The position numbers and the translations under genes were made by a program. Positions 43,543-55,495 of a stretch of DNA of 64,000 nucleotides are shown in pieces. Position 1 is the first letter of the stretch; every line of letters begins with the position of its first letter. Source of the stretch: Lineus longissimus (taxonomy: Eukaryota > Nemertea > Pilidiophora > Heteronemertea > Lineidae). Under the pieces are notes generated by a model that had not been told where the DNA came from, ran no database searches, and saw only the letters and a program-made list of their open reading frames with translations. The stretch lies in the NCBI RefSeq assembly GCF_910592395.1, contig NC_088318.1, forward strand, positions 14,012,349-14,076,348, read 5' to 3'.

Positions 43543-44700
43543 CGAGATAGACAGACCAAAGATCTTTCAATGCTTTACCACTTCTACAATAATCACAAGA
43601 ACGATCTCGCTCTGTTTTCTTCTCAAGTTGTTGTGGTTGTTTTCGCCATCAATTGTAATTTGTAAATGTTGGTAGCGCTTTTTCCGGCGCTGTTGCCATA
43701 GTGGGCCACCATTATCAACAGAAATCTATCTAATAAGACTGCCACTTCACTGGTAAACACCCTGATGATGCTATGTACATGTGCGTGTTGATTCCCAAGG
43801 GTAGCCGTCACTCCGGGAGGATAGCATTGCCCCTAATCTACATTTTCATGGTCAACCATAGGTGTCTATCTTTAGTGTTACTTGTCCTCTGTAATATTTT
43901 GCTATTTATAACGAGATTGTATGTAAAATGCGTTCTGATTGGTTGATGTTGGTGAGTAATGTTAGAATTGGCCAATGAGGTAGTCAGTTACATTGTGCTG
44001 TGGTGGAAAAACACTCTTTGATTACCTAATAACTAAAGCTTAGACAATCATGACAGGTGTTGTTCTTTACTTGCAAGTGACGTCATGAGACTGATATTTT
44101 GTCTGTTGTAGCATAGGTAATTACATGCGAAATTGTTTGGTTGTTGACCATAAAGGATGAGGTGAGTGAAGACTGATAAAAGGTTTTTATTGCTGAATGT
44201 ATTTCCCATGCTTAAAGGATATCCTTAATACACTGACCAACAAAGGTGCCAATGATAACATCAGCTAACGGCTGACATCAGGATTTTCAGATTTGACAAG
44301 AATAAGGTCATCAGTACCGACACCACCCCCTAGGGCCAAAACTAGAGGGACTTTATCCACATCTGGAAAACCGATCCTGCCATGGGGAGAGACCTGCACA
44401 CACTCGATCAGATCAGAAAATCCTGCAGTATTCGTGACCTTCACAGGCCTGTGTCTTGAGGAAGTCGCACATGTTGCTCCCTCTATCCCTGATAAAGGGA
44501 ACAACATGTATTACTGGCGATCCTCGGTGATGTATAGTAAAGTGGTTTGTGTAATTCCGGAAAGACGTTTCTGCAAGTCATCAATGTGCCATGCATTGTA
44601 TTGTAGTTATCTGTACACTTTTCTATTGCTTTGTACATGTGTGATATATGTAAATAAATGTAAATATGTATGAGCTGTCAGAGGTCGTTTGTGGAGTATG
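43543..44700 (+). other. ATP9 3' UTR with poly(A) signal
   Basis: AATAAA at 44653-44658 in a T-rich setting is the likely 3' end. A second AATAAA lies near 45642. A stretch at about 44265-44507 is open on both strands and richer in G+C than its surroundings; I do not recognise a protein in it. Confidence 0.6.
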
Positions 44701-44970
44701 CATGCAAAGATTTGCTAACAGTTTACATTTTGTCTAAGTGTAAATATATTGATGCTCGTGTTAAATTTTGGTACAATCAATGAGAAAGGTTCCCTGTCGT
44801 CTTACCATTTGATATCTGACAAGTGTGCCAAACAATTATGGGATGAAATGTTGTGATAGCGAGTCTCCTTTTCACCAAACGCCCAAAAATCATCTGCGTG
44901 AAGAAATTGTGACTTAATTCACAATACAGGAATGCCACAGCCAGTCCAGTCATTCTGATGTGTACAGATG

Positions 44971-45107
44971 TTGCCCCTGGCAAAGGTTCTCTAACTACAT
45001 GTATGACTGCCACATTTTCGTTTGAAATACGGTCACTCGTTGCCCCTGGCAAAGGTTCTCTAACTACATGTATGACTGCCACATTTTCGTATGAAATAGG
45101 TCACTCG
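44971..45107 (+). repeat. Tandem duplication, 69 bp x 2
   Basis: The block from TTGCCCCTGGCAAAGGTTCT to GGTCACTCG occurs twice in a row, with one or two differences. No known function. Confidence 0.85.
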
Positions 45108-45828
45108 TTGACAATTTGCGAATTGGAACATGTTGCAACTTGCATGAGAAAGTTTTTGTGTTCATACTGTATGATTGGCCAAAATGTAAGACATTTGCTT
45201 ATGCGCCGTTATTAACTAGGACAAGATGAATGAAAATATAATTATTAGGTGGGCACTTGAGATGGCAAAAAGAATAATTCATGTAGGTAATGCTATTATA
45301 TCTTGAGCCACCTTCGAACAGAAAATCAACGAAGATCAACCTATTTAGTGGGGGATTGTGATGCTGACATCTAATAAACCAAGGTTCTGCATTTAACAAG
45401 CTAGGATCAACCAACTAAACTCCGTAACTTTTTACTTTAAATTCATTGAAGAAAATTCAAATATAACTCAGAAATAAAAAAAAAATGAACTGAATAGGGT
45501 CTATTTTTAATGTATACCATCCCAAGTTGCTGTGCTGACAAGAGTTAGTCCTGAGTGTTTGTGTTAATATTATTAGCTTGGCTTAAAGTGATATCTATCA
45601 TGGTGTTATTTATTGGAGGATATTTGTTCTTGCCATGATATAATAAAGTGTAACTTTCATGAAATAAGTCTCATGTCCCATGTTATGAGTTGAGTGTTGA
45701 TGGTGGAGGATGCCCCGTCGATATTAAACTTCTGAAGCCTAAAATCCCTGATGTGTTCCAGTGGCCCTCCCTTCAGTTCCCAGCAGAAACCACAGCAAAT
45801 CTCCTAGTCTTGTCCCAGAAAAGAAACT

Positions 45829-48045
45829 ACAGGTTGTGAAAGTAAGAGGACTGTACCTCTTGTTACATCAGCCGCAAGTTGTGAAAGACGGGGGAGTATA
45901 CCTCCTGGACAATTAGCCACAAGTTGTGAAAGACAGGGGACTCTACCATTTGTTACACCAGCCAAAAGTTGTGAAAGACAGGGGAGTGTACCTCATGGAC
46001 AATCCGCTCCAGGTTGTGAAAGACGGGGGACTCGACCACTTGTTACACCAGCCACAAGTTGTGAAAGACAGGGGAGTATACCTCATGGACAATCAGCTCC
46101 AGGTTGTGACAGACCGGGGACTCTACCTCTTGTTACACCAGCCACAAGTTGTGAAAGACAGGGGAGTATACCTCATGGACAATCAGCTCCAGGTTGTGAA
46201 AGACCGGGGACTCTACCTCTTGTTACACCAGCCACAAGTTGTGAAAGACAGGGGAGTATACCTCATGGACAATCAGCTCCAGGTTGTGACAGACCGGGGA
46301 CTCTACCTCTTGTTACACCAGCCACAAGTTGTGAAAGACAGGGGAGTATACCTCCTGAACAATCAGCTCCAGGTTGTGAAAGACGGGGGACTCTACCTCT
46401 TGTTACACCAGCCACAAGTTGTGAAAGACAGGGGAGTATACCTCCTGGACAATCAGCTCCAGGTTGTGACAGACCGGGGACTCTACCTCTTGTTACACCA
46501 GCCACAAGTTGTGAAAGACAGGGGAGTATACCTCATGGACAATCAGCTCCAGGTTGTGACAGACCGGGGACTCTACCTCTTGTTACACCAGCCACAAGTT
46601 GTGAAAGACAGGGGAGTATACCTCCTGGACAATCAGCTCCAGGTTGTGAAAGACGGGGGACTTTACCTCTTGTTACACCAGCCACAAGCTGTGAAAGACA
46701 GGGGAGTATACCTCCTGGACAATCAGCTCCAGGTTGTGAAAGACGGGGGACTCTACCACTTGTTACACCAGCCGCAAGTTGTGAAAGACAGTGGAGTGTA
46801 CCTCCTGGACAATCAGCTCCAGGTTGTGAAAGACAGAGGACTCTACCACTTGTTACACCAGCCGCAAGTTGTGAAAGACAGGGGAGTATACCTCCTGGAC
46901 AATCAGCTCCAGGTTGTGAAAGAAGGGGGACTGTACCTCTTGTTACACCAGCCACAAGTTGCGAAAGACGGGGGACTCTATCTCCTGGATGACCAACTAT
47001 AGACCGTGAAAGTAAGGGGACTCTACCATTTGTTACACCAGCCGAAAGTTGTGAAAGACAGGGGAGTATACCTCCTGGACAATCAGCTCCAGGTTGTGAC
47101 AGACCGGGGACTCTACCTCTTGTTACACCAGCCACAAGTTGTGAAAGACAGGGGAGTATACCTCATGGACAATCAGCTCCAGGTTGTGAAAGACGGGGGA
47201 CTCTACCACTTGTTACACCAGCCACAAGCTGTGAAAGACAGGGGAGTATACCTCCTGGACAATCAGCTCCAGGTTGTGAAAGACGGGGGTCTCTACCTCT
47301 TGTTACACCAGCCGCAAGTTGTGAAAGACAGTGGAGTGTACCTCCTGGACAATCAGCTCCAGGTTGTGAAAGACAGGGGACTCTACCACTTGTTACACCA
47401 GCTGCAAGTTGTGAAAGACAGGGGAGTATACCTCCTGGACAATCAGCTCCAGGTTGTGAAAGACGGGGGACTCCACCACTTGTTACACCAGCCACAAGCT
47501 GTGAAAGACAGGGGAGTATACCTCCTGACAATCAGCTCCAGGTTGTGAAAGACGGGGACTCTACCACTTGTTACACCAGCCGCAAGTTGTGAAAGACAGG
47601 GGAGTGTACCTCACGGACAATCAGCTCCAGGTTGTGAAAGACGGGGACTCTACCACTTGTTACACCAGCCACAAGCTGTGAAAGACAGGGGAGTATACCT
47701 CCTGGACAATCAGCTCCAGGTTGTGAAAGAAGGGGGACTCTACCTCCTGTTACACCAGCCACAAGTTATGAAAGACGGTGAACTCTATCTCCTGGATGAC
47801 CAACTACAGACCGTGAAAGTAAGGGGACTCAGCTGTACCTCTTGCTACAAAAGCCACAAGTTGTGAAAGACAGGGGAGTATACCTCATGGACAATCAGCT
47901 CCAGGTTGTGACAGACCGGGGACTCTACCTCTTGTTACACCAGCCGCAAGTTGCGAAAGACAGGGGAGTATACCTCCTGGACAATCAGCTCCAGGTTGTG
48001 AAAGACGGGGGACTCTACCTCTTCTAACACAAGCCACAAGTTGCG
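45829..48045 (+). repeat. 90-bp tandem array, plus orientation, ~25 copies
   Basis: The unit is two related 45-base halves: CAAGTTGTGAAAGACAGGGG onward to AATCAGCTC, then CAGGTTGTGAAAGACGGGGG onward to CACCAGCCA. Because 45 is a multiple of three, frames stay open for hundreds of codons. In one plus frame each half reads about VVKDRGVYLLDNQLQ or VVKDGGLYLLLHQPQ (358 codons from 45926, then about 180 after a TAG near 47000). A frame on the minus strand is also open. Single-base stops (45916, about 47000) and a one-base loss near 47527 break the frame. Variant units with GTGAAAGTAAGGGG recur at about 45838, 47009, 47812 and 48816, hinting at a higher-order unit. No ATG exon, promoter or family is evident, so coding status is unproven. 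Confidence 0.9.
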
Positions 48046-48692
48046 AAAGACGGGCCGTATGTGGTGAGGTAGGATGTACAGCCTTCTGTCTTCTTCACAA
48101 TTTGCGGCTGATGTTCCAAGATGAATTGTCCGCTGTCTTTCACGACTTGTGACTGGTACATCAGGTGGAATACGTCCCTTCACAACCTGTAGCTAGTGTA
48201 GCAGGAGGAATAGTCCCCTCGCTTTTCACAGCTTGATTTACTACCGCTCTCTTGCAACTATTACAAGTGGCTTTGTGGTGAAACTGTGAAAGACAGGGAA
48301 CTATTCCTCTTTCTACATTAGCCACACACTGTGAAAGACCAGAGGATCTACTGACAGGGTCTCGTCTTCTACAGCTACAAGCCACGTGGCTGGTGCAGCA
48401 AGAGAGGCAATCCCGTGTCGTTTACAACCTGTTTTTTCACTCTTTCGCAGCCTTTGGCTGGTGAAGCACTAGGTACAGTCGTTTACGGCGAGTAGCCCGC
48501 GGTGTAGCAGTAGCAGTAGTTCCCTGTTTCTTTTACATTTCGGTCACCGGTCTCCCACTGTATAGTGTTCTGTTCTTCACAACTAGTAGCTTGTATACCA
48601 AGAGGAATGGTCCTTGTCTTTCACAGCTTGGTCTTCCGACTCTCACAACATGTAGGTGGTGAGGTTGGAGATATAGTCCTCGGTCTTTTACA
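48046..48692 (-). repeat. Diverged, mostly inverted array units (segment B)
   Basis: Degenerate units, mainly in minus orientation, such as CTGTCTTTCACGACTTGTGA, are mixed with short unrelated pieces. About 390 bases of this segment recur at 49169-49565, which shows that a composite block was duplicated, not only single units. Confidence 0.75.
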
Positions 48693-49168
48693 GCTAGCTT
48701 ACCTCCTGGACAATCACCTACAGGTTGTGACAGGCGGGGACTCTACCTCCTGTTACACCAGCCACAAGTTATGAAAGACGGTGAACTCTATCTCCTGGAT
48801 GACCAACTACAGACCGTGAAAGTAAGGGGACTCAGCTGTACCTCTTGCTACACCAGCCACAAGTTGTGAAAGACAGGGAAGTATACCTCCTGGACAATCA
48901 GCTCCAGGTTTTAACAGACGGGGGACTGTACCTCTTGCTACACCAGCCACAAGTTGTGAAAGACGGGGGAGTATACCACTTGTTACACCAGCCGCAAGTT
49001 GTGAAAGACAGGGGAGTATACCTCCTGGACAATCAGCTCCAGGTTGTGACAGACGGGGGACTCTACCTCTTGTTACACCAGCCAAAAGTTGTGAAAGACA
49101 GGGGAGTATACCTCCTGGACAATCAGCTCCAGGTTGTGAAAGACGGGGGACTCTACCTCTTCTAACAC
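48693..49168 (+). repeat. 90-bp array, plus orientation (segment C)
   Basis: Five or so units of the same family and orientation as 45829-48045. The opening part (GAACTCTATCTCCTGGATGA and on) repeats 47780-47840 closely. Confidence 0.85.
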
Positions 49169-49565
49169 AAGCCACAAGTTGCGAAAGACGGGCCGTATGT
49201 AGTGAGGCAGGATGTACAGCCTTCTGTCTTCTTCACAATTTGCGGCTGATGTTCCAAGATGAATTGTCCGCTGTCTTTCACGACTTGTGACTGGTACAGC
49301 AGGTGGAATACGTCCCTTCACAACATGTAGCTAGTGTAGCAGGAGGAATAGTCCCCTCGCTTTTCACAGCTTGATTTACTGCCGCTCTCTTGCAACTTTT
49401 ACACGTGGCGCAGTGGTGAAGCTGTGAAAGACAGGGAACTATTCCTCTTTCTACATTAGCCACACACTGTGGAAGACCAGAGGATCCACTGACAGGGTAT
49501 CGTCTTCTACAGCTACAAGCCACGTGGCTGGTGCAGCAAGAGAGGCAATCCCGTGTCGTTTACAA
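49169..49565 (-). repeat. Second copy of the composite segment B
   Basis: Nearly identical to about 48030-48425, displaced by about 1140 bases, so a block of roughly 1.1 kb was tandemly duplicated here. Confidence 0.8.
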
Positions 49566-50395
49566 CTTGAAATACAGTCCCCCGTCTTTCACAACCTGGA
49601 GCTGATTGTCCAGGAGGTATACTCCCCTGTCTTTCACAACTTGTGGCTGGTGTAACAAGAGGTAGAGTCCACCGTCTTTCACAACCTGGAGCTGATTGTC
49701 CAGGAGGTATACTCCACTGTCTTTCACAGCTTGTGGCTGGTGAAACAAGACGTACAGTCCCCCGTCTGTCACAACCTTGAGCTGATTGTCCAGGAGGTAT
49801 ACTCCACTGTCTCTCGCCACTTGCGGCTGGTGTAGCAAGAGGTACAGTCCCCCGTCTTTCACAACCTGGAGCTGATTGTCCAGGAGGTATACTCCACTGT
49901 CTTTCACAGCTTGTGGCTAGTGTAACAAGTGGTAGAGTCCCCCGTCTTTCACAACCTGTGGCTGATTGTCCAGGAGGTACACTCCACTATCTTTCGCAAC
50001 TTTCGGCTGGTGTAGCAAGAGGTACAGTCCCCCGTCTTTCACAACCTGGAGCTGATTGTCCAGGAGACGTATACTCCACTGTCTTTCACAACCTGTGGCT
50101 GATTGTCCAGGTGGTATACTCCCCTGTCTTTCACAACTTGTGGCTGGTGTAACAAGACGTACAGTCTCCCGTCTGTCACAACCTTGAGCTGATTGTCCAG
50201 GAGGTATACTCCGCTGTCTTTCGCCACTTACGGCTGGTGTAGCAAGAGGTACAGTCTCCCGTCTGTCACAACCTGGAGCTGATTGTCCAGGAGGTATACT
50301 CCGCTGTCTTTCGCCACTTACGGCTGGTGTAGCAAGAGGTACAGTCCCCCGTCTGTCACAACCTGGAGCTGATTGTCCAGGAGGTATACTCCCCT
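49566..50395 (-). repeat. 90-bp array, inverted orientation, ~9 copies
   Basis: Units are the reverse complement of the main array, so this arm and 45829-48045 form a giant inverted repeat. On the minus strand, unique codons at 50396-50468 (SATDSDSEGAKGHEEEPAP) run in frame into units read as about SIPPGQSAPGCDRRETVPLA. This may be an exon: TTTATAG just before 50480 could be its acceptor. The frame used here differs from the VYLLDNQLQ frame. Confidence 0.85.
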
Positions 50396-50674
50396 CTCCT
50401 AGCAAGGGCGGTGCTGGCTCTTCTTCATGACCTTTTGCTCCCTCCGAGTCAGAGTCTGTAGCCGACACAGATGCCTTCTATAAATATGTACTGACAACTG
50501 AAATGTTTTTACTCGATAATCATTGTTCTTTTTTTGGGAACATTATTTTTATTGATTTAGGAACTTGCGAGGAAAAAATATGTTTTGTGCTATATATGTT
50601 GGTACACTTCGGGAAAGGTGAGGACGGAATCATCCCTGATTTGAAAAGCATTTCCACATCATCGGGATAAAAGC

Positions 50675-52620
50675 ATGGCCAGGCAAAGACCGCAGTTCGG
50701 AATTAATTCATTCTATATCCTATTTCTTCTCATGACAGGTAAGATTGAACCGGGTGGTGATGAGGGGTTGTGATTGTTTGGGGGGAGACAGATTCTTTTA
50801 CCGAATCGGGATTTTGTTCGCTTATACATGTATATCGGCCGAGATAAGGAAAGAAACAATATTCATCCAAAGGGCATTCTAGCATCATGGACAAATCATT
50901 TCATCGCTCTCGTTTATTATGTTTATGCTAGTGAAGAACTAGGAGTCACCAGTTGCACGACGCCCTTATATCCATTGATAGGTTACTTTTTAGATACCGT
51001 GAACAAGTTGTATTTGAGAACGGGAGAGCGCCTGTAGACCGAGGGAGTTCTCATCGGAGGTAGCTGCTCCCAGGCCTCTCGAAATATTGGACTGGCGTGC
51101 AGTTTTAGAAAGGAGTGTCGATTTTTTAGATGATAACGCCATTAGTACCCTGTGCATAAATGATTCTGAGTGCAGCCTGGGGATAAAACATCTATTATTA
51201 ACGAAAACTAAAACAGACGATGAAAACAATAGCCGTTAAAAACTTTAAAGTGCTTCCCTATCATTATCTGGGGGAAAAGTTAAAAGGGGCAGTATTTAGC
51301 AAAAGTTACATTGCCTCTGGCGTTACCCGTTACCCTCACAGACAATAAATGACTCGCTTTTAGGAGAGCTTTTGACACCACCAGGGTGAGCTGTCTTGAT
51401 AAAATGGGGGGGGGGGGAGATCGCTTAGCGAGGATCGCCCAACTCGCATTGGTGGAACTCCGGGGCTGTACTCTATTTAGGGGTCTGACCTCTTTATCAC
51501 ACACCCATGGAGCGTAACTACTCAAATATCTTACAGGAGCAGACCCAATGGACCTCAAGACCTTTAAGACAGAATGCAGCAAGCTCGGAACAACACAGGT
51601 CCACAAGTATGACCGACTCGTCCCAGAACCTAAGGGCTTTACTCCCTTTAAAAGGTTCTTCACGACAGACAGGAGGTCGTGCGCGGCGACGTGTTTGAGA
51701 AATATCACCAAGTGCAAGACGTTCCTCATGGTGAAGGAGACAGCGAAGTACGAGTGTCAACTGTTTGATATTTCACACAGAGCGTTTCCGCGGAGTTTTG
51801 TCAAGGTCACGTACTACGCTTCAGGAGGTGAGGTATTCTGTCACTACCAAGGAGGTAAGTCTGGGGCCAGGGTGAGGCAGATAGTGAAGAGGTTCGGATT
51901 TTGATCAGAAAACAAGAACGAGGTGACGTCATCAAGTAGAGTTGATTGTCTAGTATTGATTATAGACTGCCGTTCCATGCATATCTGACAACCTCGTCAG
52001 AGGCCACCTCGTCGTTTTCGGATCGAACTCGGAACCTCTCTAATGATTCGCTGATGATGCGCCCAAGGCAAATAACGCTGGCGTTAACTTGACAACGACT
52101 TAATGTAACTATTATCGGAAGCTCGTCGGACCTTGAAATATTATTGAGCAGTATCCTAGATCAGACGATTTTGTCATATCTTCGGGATTTTGAGAAAGGA
52201 CTTACGCGCCCAGGAAAAGTGGTGAACTCCCCTCAGAGGGAAAAGCTTATGTGTGTTGGCCTACGGCGGACAATAGCTTAAAGAGGCTGTACGATTGATA
52301 CACGAGGGTCTTTGTCTGCTGTTCCAATACATCAATAAGCCAGTACTAAGTCCTTTGTTTCTTTTCTAGAGTTATTTCAACAGAGCGGCCAATGGGACAC
52401 CTCCAGCCAAAGGCGGTCATCCAGTTACACCCTCCTCCAGCCAAGGGAGAAACTTGGGCTTCTCAGAGTCGGCGAAAACCTCAAGAGCGAAGTGGTTGAT
52501 GACTCTTCACACTGTTTGATTTTAAGTTTGAATTTGGTCAGAAGAGGTATCTTCGTTCAACTGAAAGTTGATGAAAAGAGAAATGAGACAGTATGTAACA
52601 TTTTTGAGCAGGCAGTGTAA
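50675..52620 (+). CDS. Secreted PAN/apple-like domain protein
   Basis: Coding exons are 50675-50738, 51537-51854 and 52370-52620, giving 210 residues, all GT-AG and in phase. The first exon encodes a signal peptide (MARQRPQFG, then the hydrophobic FYILFLLMTGA), with cleavage probable near residue 22. Exon 2 carries a PAN/apple-like pattern: FTTDRRSCAATCLRNITKC, then a hydrophobic strand and ECQLFDIS. These domains bind protein or carbohydrate outside the cell. The C-terminal exon has no domain I know. Two AATAAA signals (52995 and 53004) lie about 380 bp beyond the stop. The PAN assignment rests on cysteine spacing and a few residues, so the gene is more certain than the family. Confidence 0.78.
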
Positions 52621-52748
52621 AAGATAAAGCGTCATTGATTCGAGGCAGAAAATAACTGGGATCCGTTTGTTTCCACAGACAATTCCACCACTCTTCACCC
52701 AGGACTGTCACTACTCCAAACGTGATTGTTGAACAAACAATCGATTAG

Positions 52749-52808
52749 AATGTACCCCTGGGCAAGAAATTCACAAGCCATGTACCCCTGGGCAAGAAAT
52801 TCACAAGC
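52749..52808 (+). repeat. 30-bp tandem duplication in 3' UTR
   Basis: ATGTACCCCTGGGCAAGAAA and the following ten bases occur twice in a row, downstream of the PAN-like gene's stop codon. Confidence 0.85.
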
Positions 52809-52994
52809 CATGCTTAATACCTCTTCACGACACTTCAGCCTGTCTTGTAACACTGGATTCATGTGGCAGCACTCTGTCGACAAGCAGGGGTATTATCCTC
52901 CTGTCAACTTTAATCACACACCCAGGTTGTCCCTTTGATGACGACAGGTTTAGAGGATAAACACGAAAAGTAAATTTCTGATATTATTCTCTGT

Positions 52995-53009
52995 AATAAA
53001 CGCAATAAA
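52995..53009 (+). terminator. Paired poly(A) signals of the PAN-like gene
   Basis: Two AATAAA hexamers, at 52995-53000 and 53004-53009. Confidence 0.6.
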
Positions 53010-55025
53010 AAGATAGCACTCAATACAATGTATATATTTTAGTTTGTTATCAATGTATGTTACCTTCCAAACAGAAGGCTACATCGACCAATATCTTCAT
53101 GTGCCAAGATCGGACAATCTTTGGCAGAGGTCCTCGGCCCTTAGTAACTCTCCACAAGTTAACACAGGTACCGAACCAACTTTTAAAGAAAATATCACTA
53201 AAATTCAGTAATTATACTTTCATGCATTTTATTGTAAACTCCACCATGGATCCATACATATAAGTTCACAGAATATAGTACTAGCTGAACTAGAGTGTGC
53301 AATACAAGTTCATTAAAATCTGTTCATAATCAAGGATATTTCTGGTTCAAAGTTTGGTAGCACGATTGTTAAAGTGTTTCTCAAGAGGACATTCTATTAA
53401 AGTTGACTGAAAAATGCGCTAACAATCATTTTTGATGAAAAGTTCTAATACTTTCATTCCTAAACTCCAAATTTCTATTGATTTTAATAGTGTTGTGCTA
53501 ACGTCTGCCCACCGAACTTCGATTTTTTTCCAATAATCTAAATCCGCTGGCAATATGCAGTACTGAAGGCTGATGACAGTGTCCACCAGATATCTTACAA
53601 TCTCAAAGCATTCTCATTTTAAGTCAACAAGACAGAAATGAAAGACAAATGTCTGCATGCCACGCATAATACATGTACAACACATCTTCGGAAGATCAAG
53701 GGAAATGTGTCTGAGTACGATTTATTGCCAATGTGTGCCAGTAATTCATGACCCTTTTCCTTTTAGGGAGTTCATTATACATTTGTTTACATAGCAAGTC
53801 CAAGTGAATGTACCTCTCAACAACTTCTAGTTAGCAAAATAATCATATTGTAACCCTCCAGGGCCAGTAACAACCAAAATCCAGATCTATTTCAAAAACA
53901 AAATAACAAACAGTTACTGGATTGTCATCAGTCTAACTGTGAGTTACTCAGGCACCGCCACAATCCTGACAATCTTAAAATAACAAAATACATGTTCCTA
54001 ACACTTGGCTATTCAATCAATATGACTTTACGTCGCCTAACAGGGCCTATGCGTACATTTGTTACAAAAACATAACCTACATTTACAAAAGGTGAGATGA
54101 GAGAATATAGAATGATGTAAGATAATAATCCCATTGTTTTCGTGTGCCGTTGAACGGGAATTTGAAATCCAACAATTTGGAGGTAGTCAAATTAATTGAA
54201 GACAGCTCCCCACCAACAGCAGCAAACATGGATGGGTCTACGACAACTTTTTAACAAGTTTGATTTTAATGCAAATGTGAAAATACTCGGACTTGACATA
54301 CATTCATGTTAATAAGGATAAACAATGAAATATCTCAACACAGTTCATTATTTTGTACATCTAAAAGTGTTATAACGTCCATTCATATATACAGTATAAA
54401 GGAAAGGAGAAAAGACAAGTAAGAGCAAAAGCAACCAATGCAATTGTCATTGGAACGTTTCGTCTAAACTTCTGGCATAATTCCCCTGATTTAAATATCT
54501 TAGAACCAGGACAGACCATGAAGATTTTAATACATTTTATAGCTTCGATATTTGACCAACTCCTTCAGCATCAACTTTCTGAGAAGAGCCTACAATTACA
54601 GAAGAGAGTTAGAATGGAGTCTCCAGACTTTCCTCCCAGAGACCTCGCTCAAAATGATGTCTCACAAAATAAGTCCATCTGCATTCACAGAAAAGAAGTT
54701 TTCATAATCTTTTAAAACAGAAATGCTCTGGGAAGTGCATCGATGATATGCTTCAACTGTATATGAGGTCGATTTTACCTCAGATTCATTTTCCAATTCA
54801 ATCCAAGCAGTTTCGACCATCCCATGGCATCCGTTCATTCAACCTGAAAGAAAATTTGAAACTGAAATATCAAAAGACTGTCGGCAGAGGCCTGTGGAAT
54901 GTTCGTCTTAATCTTCAACAGCAACAAGAAACATGCAATAACACAGAACATAAATTGTCAAAAAAGAAAGCTGAAATTTTAAGTTAACAGAAAACACAAA
55001 TTTTGAACAGGAAAGTTAAACGTCG
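53010..55025 (-). other. Probable CTCF 3' UTR, AT-rich
   Basis: No supported ORF. Minus-strand AATAAA signals occur at 53721-53726 and 53228-53233 and could end the CTCF transcript, which would give a 3' UTR of about 1.3-2.3 kb. Confidence 0.5.
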
Positions 55026-55075
55026 TCAACATGAACATTTGCTCATACTTTCCTCTACATCTAAACCATAACCCT
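55026..55075 (-). CDS. CTCF: Candidate alternative last exon of CTCF
   Basis: If CTCF exon 7 is spliced at its good donor (55507, GAAG|GTATGT), this stretch continues in frame as EGYGLDVEESMSKCSC and then TGA. The acceptor (ATTGAAG) has a poor pyrimidine tract. Reading straight through the donor instead gives GML and a stop at 55496. Which end is used cannot be settled from sequence. Confidence 0.4.
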
Positions 55076-55495
55076 CTTCAATTATGATTATCTGTTGCGA
55101 ACGTGCTATTGCTAAACGTCGCCGTAGCGCTGAAAAAATGTCAAAATCTCTCAGATAAGTGGCAGGCTCTAGAACAACAACACCAACTATCACTGTATCA
55201 ATCCGTCAAGAATATAGTAGGAGCATCTCGAACAAAGACAGAGGATTAGGACAATTTTTGATTGAGATCACCCAAAGTACACTATGGTAAACTGCAAATC
55301 ACTCAACAACACGATTCACTGGCTGTGACTGGCAACAAATAGGGTACCGGCAAAACTACAGCCGTCAAGTATCACTAGTGTACTGCATTGTTGTGATAGG
55401 AGTCACAGTACAAAAAACCAGCAATGTATGAATGTCACTCGAGGCATGCATGGCATAGAGACATTTGAGAAAATTCTCGAGCCATTTTTTATCTT

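Noticed and set aside
44265-44507. 80-codon minus-strand frame in the ATP9 3' UTR
   Set aside because: Protein-like in places, but the opposite strand is open too and no homologue, promoter or splice site is evident.
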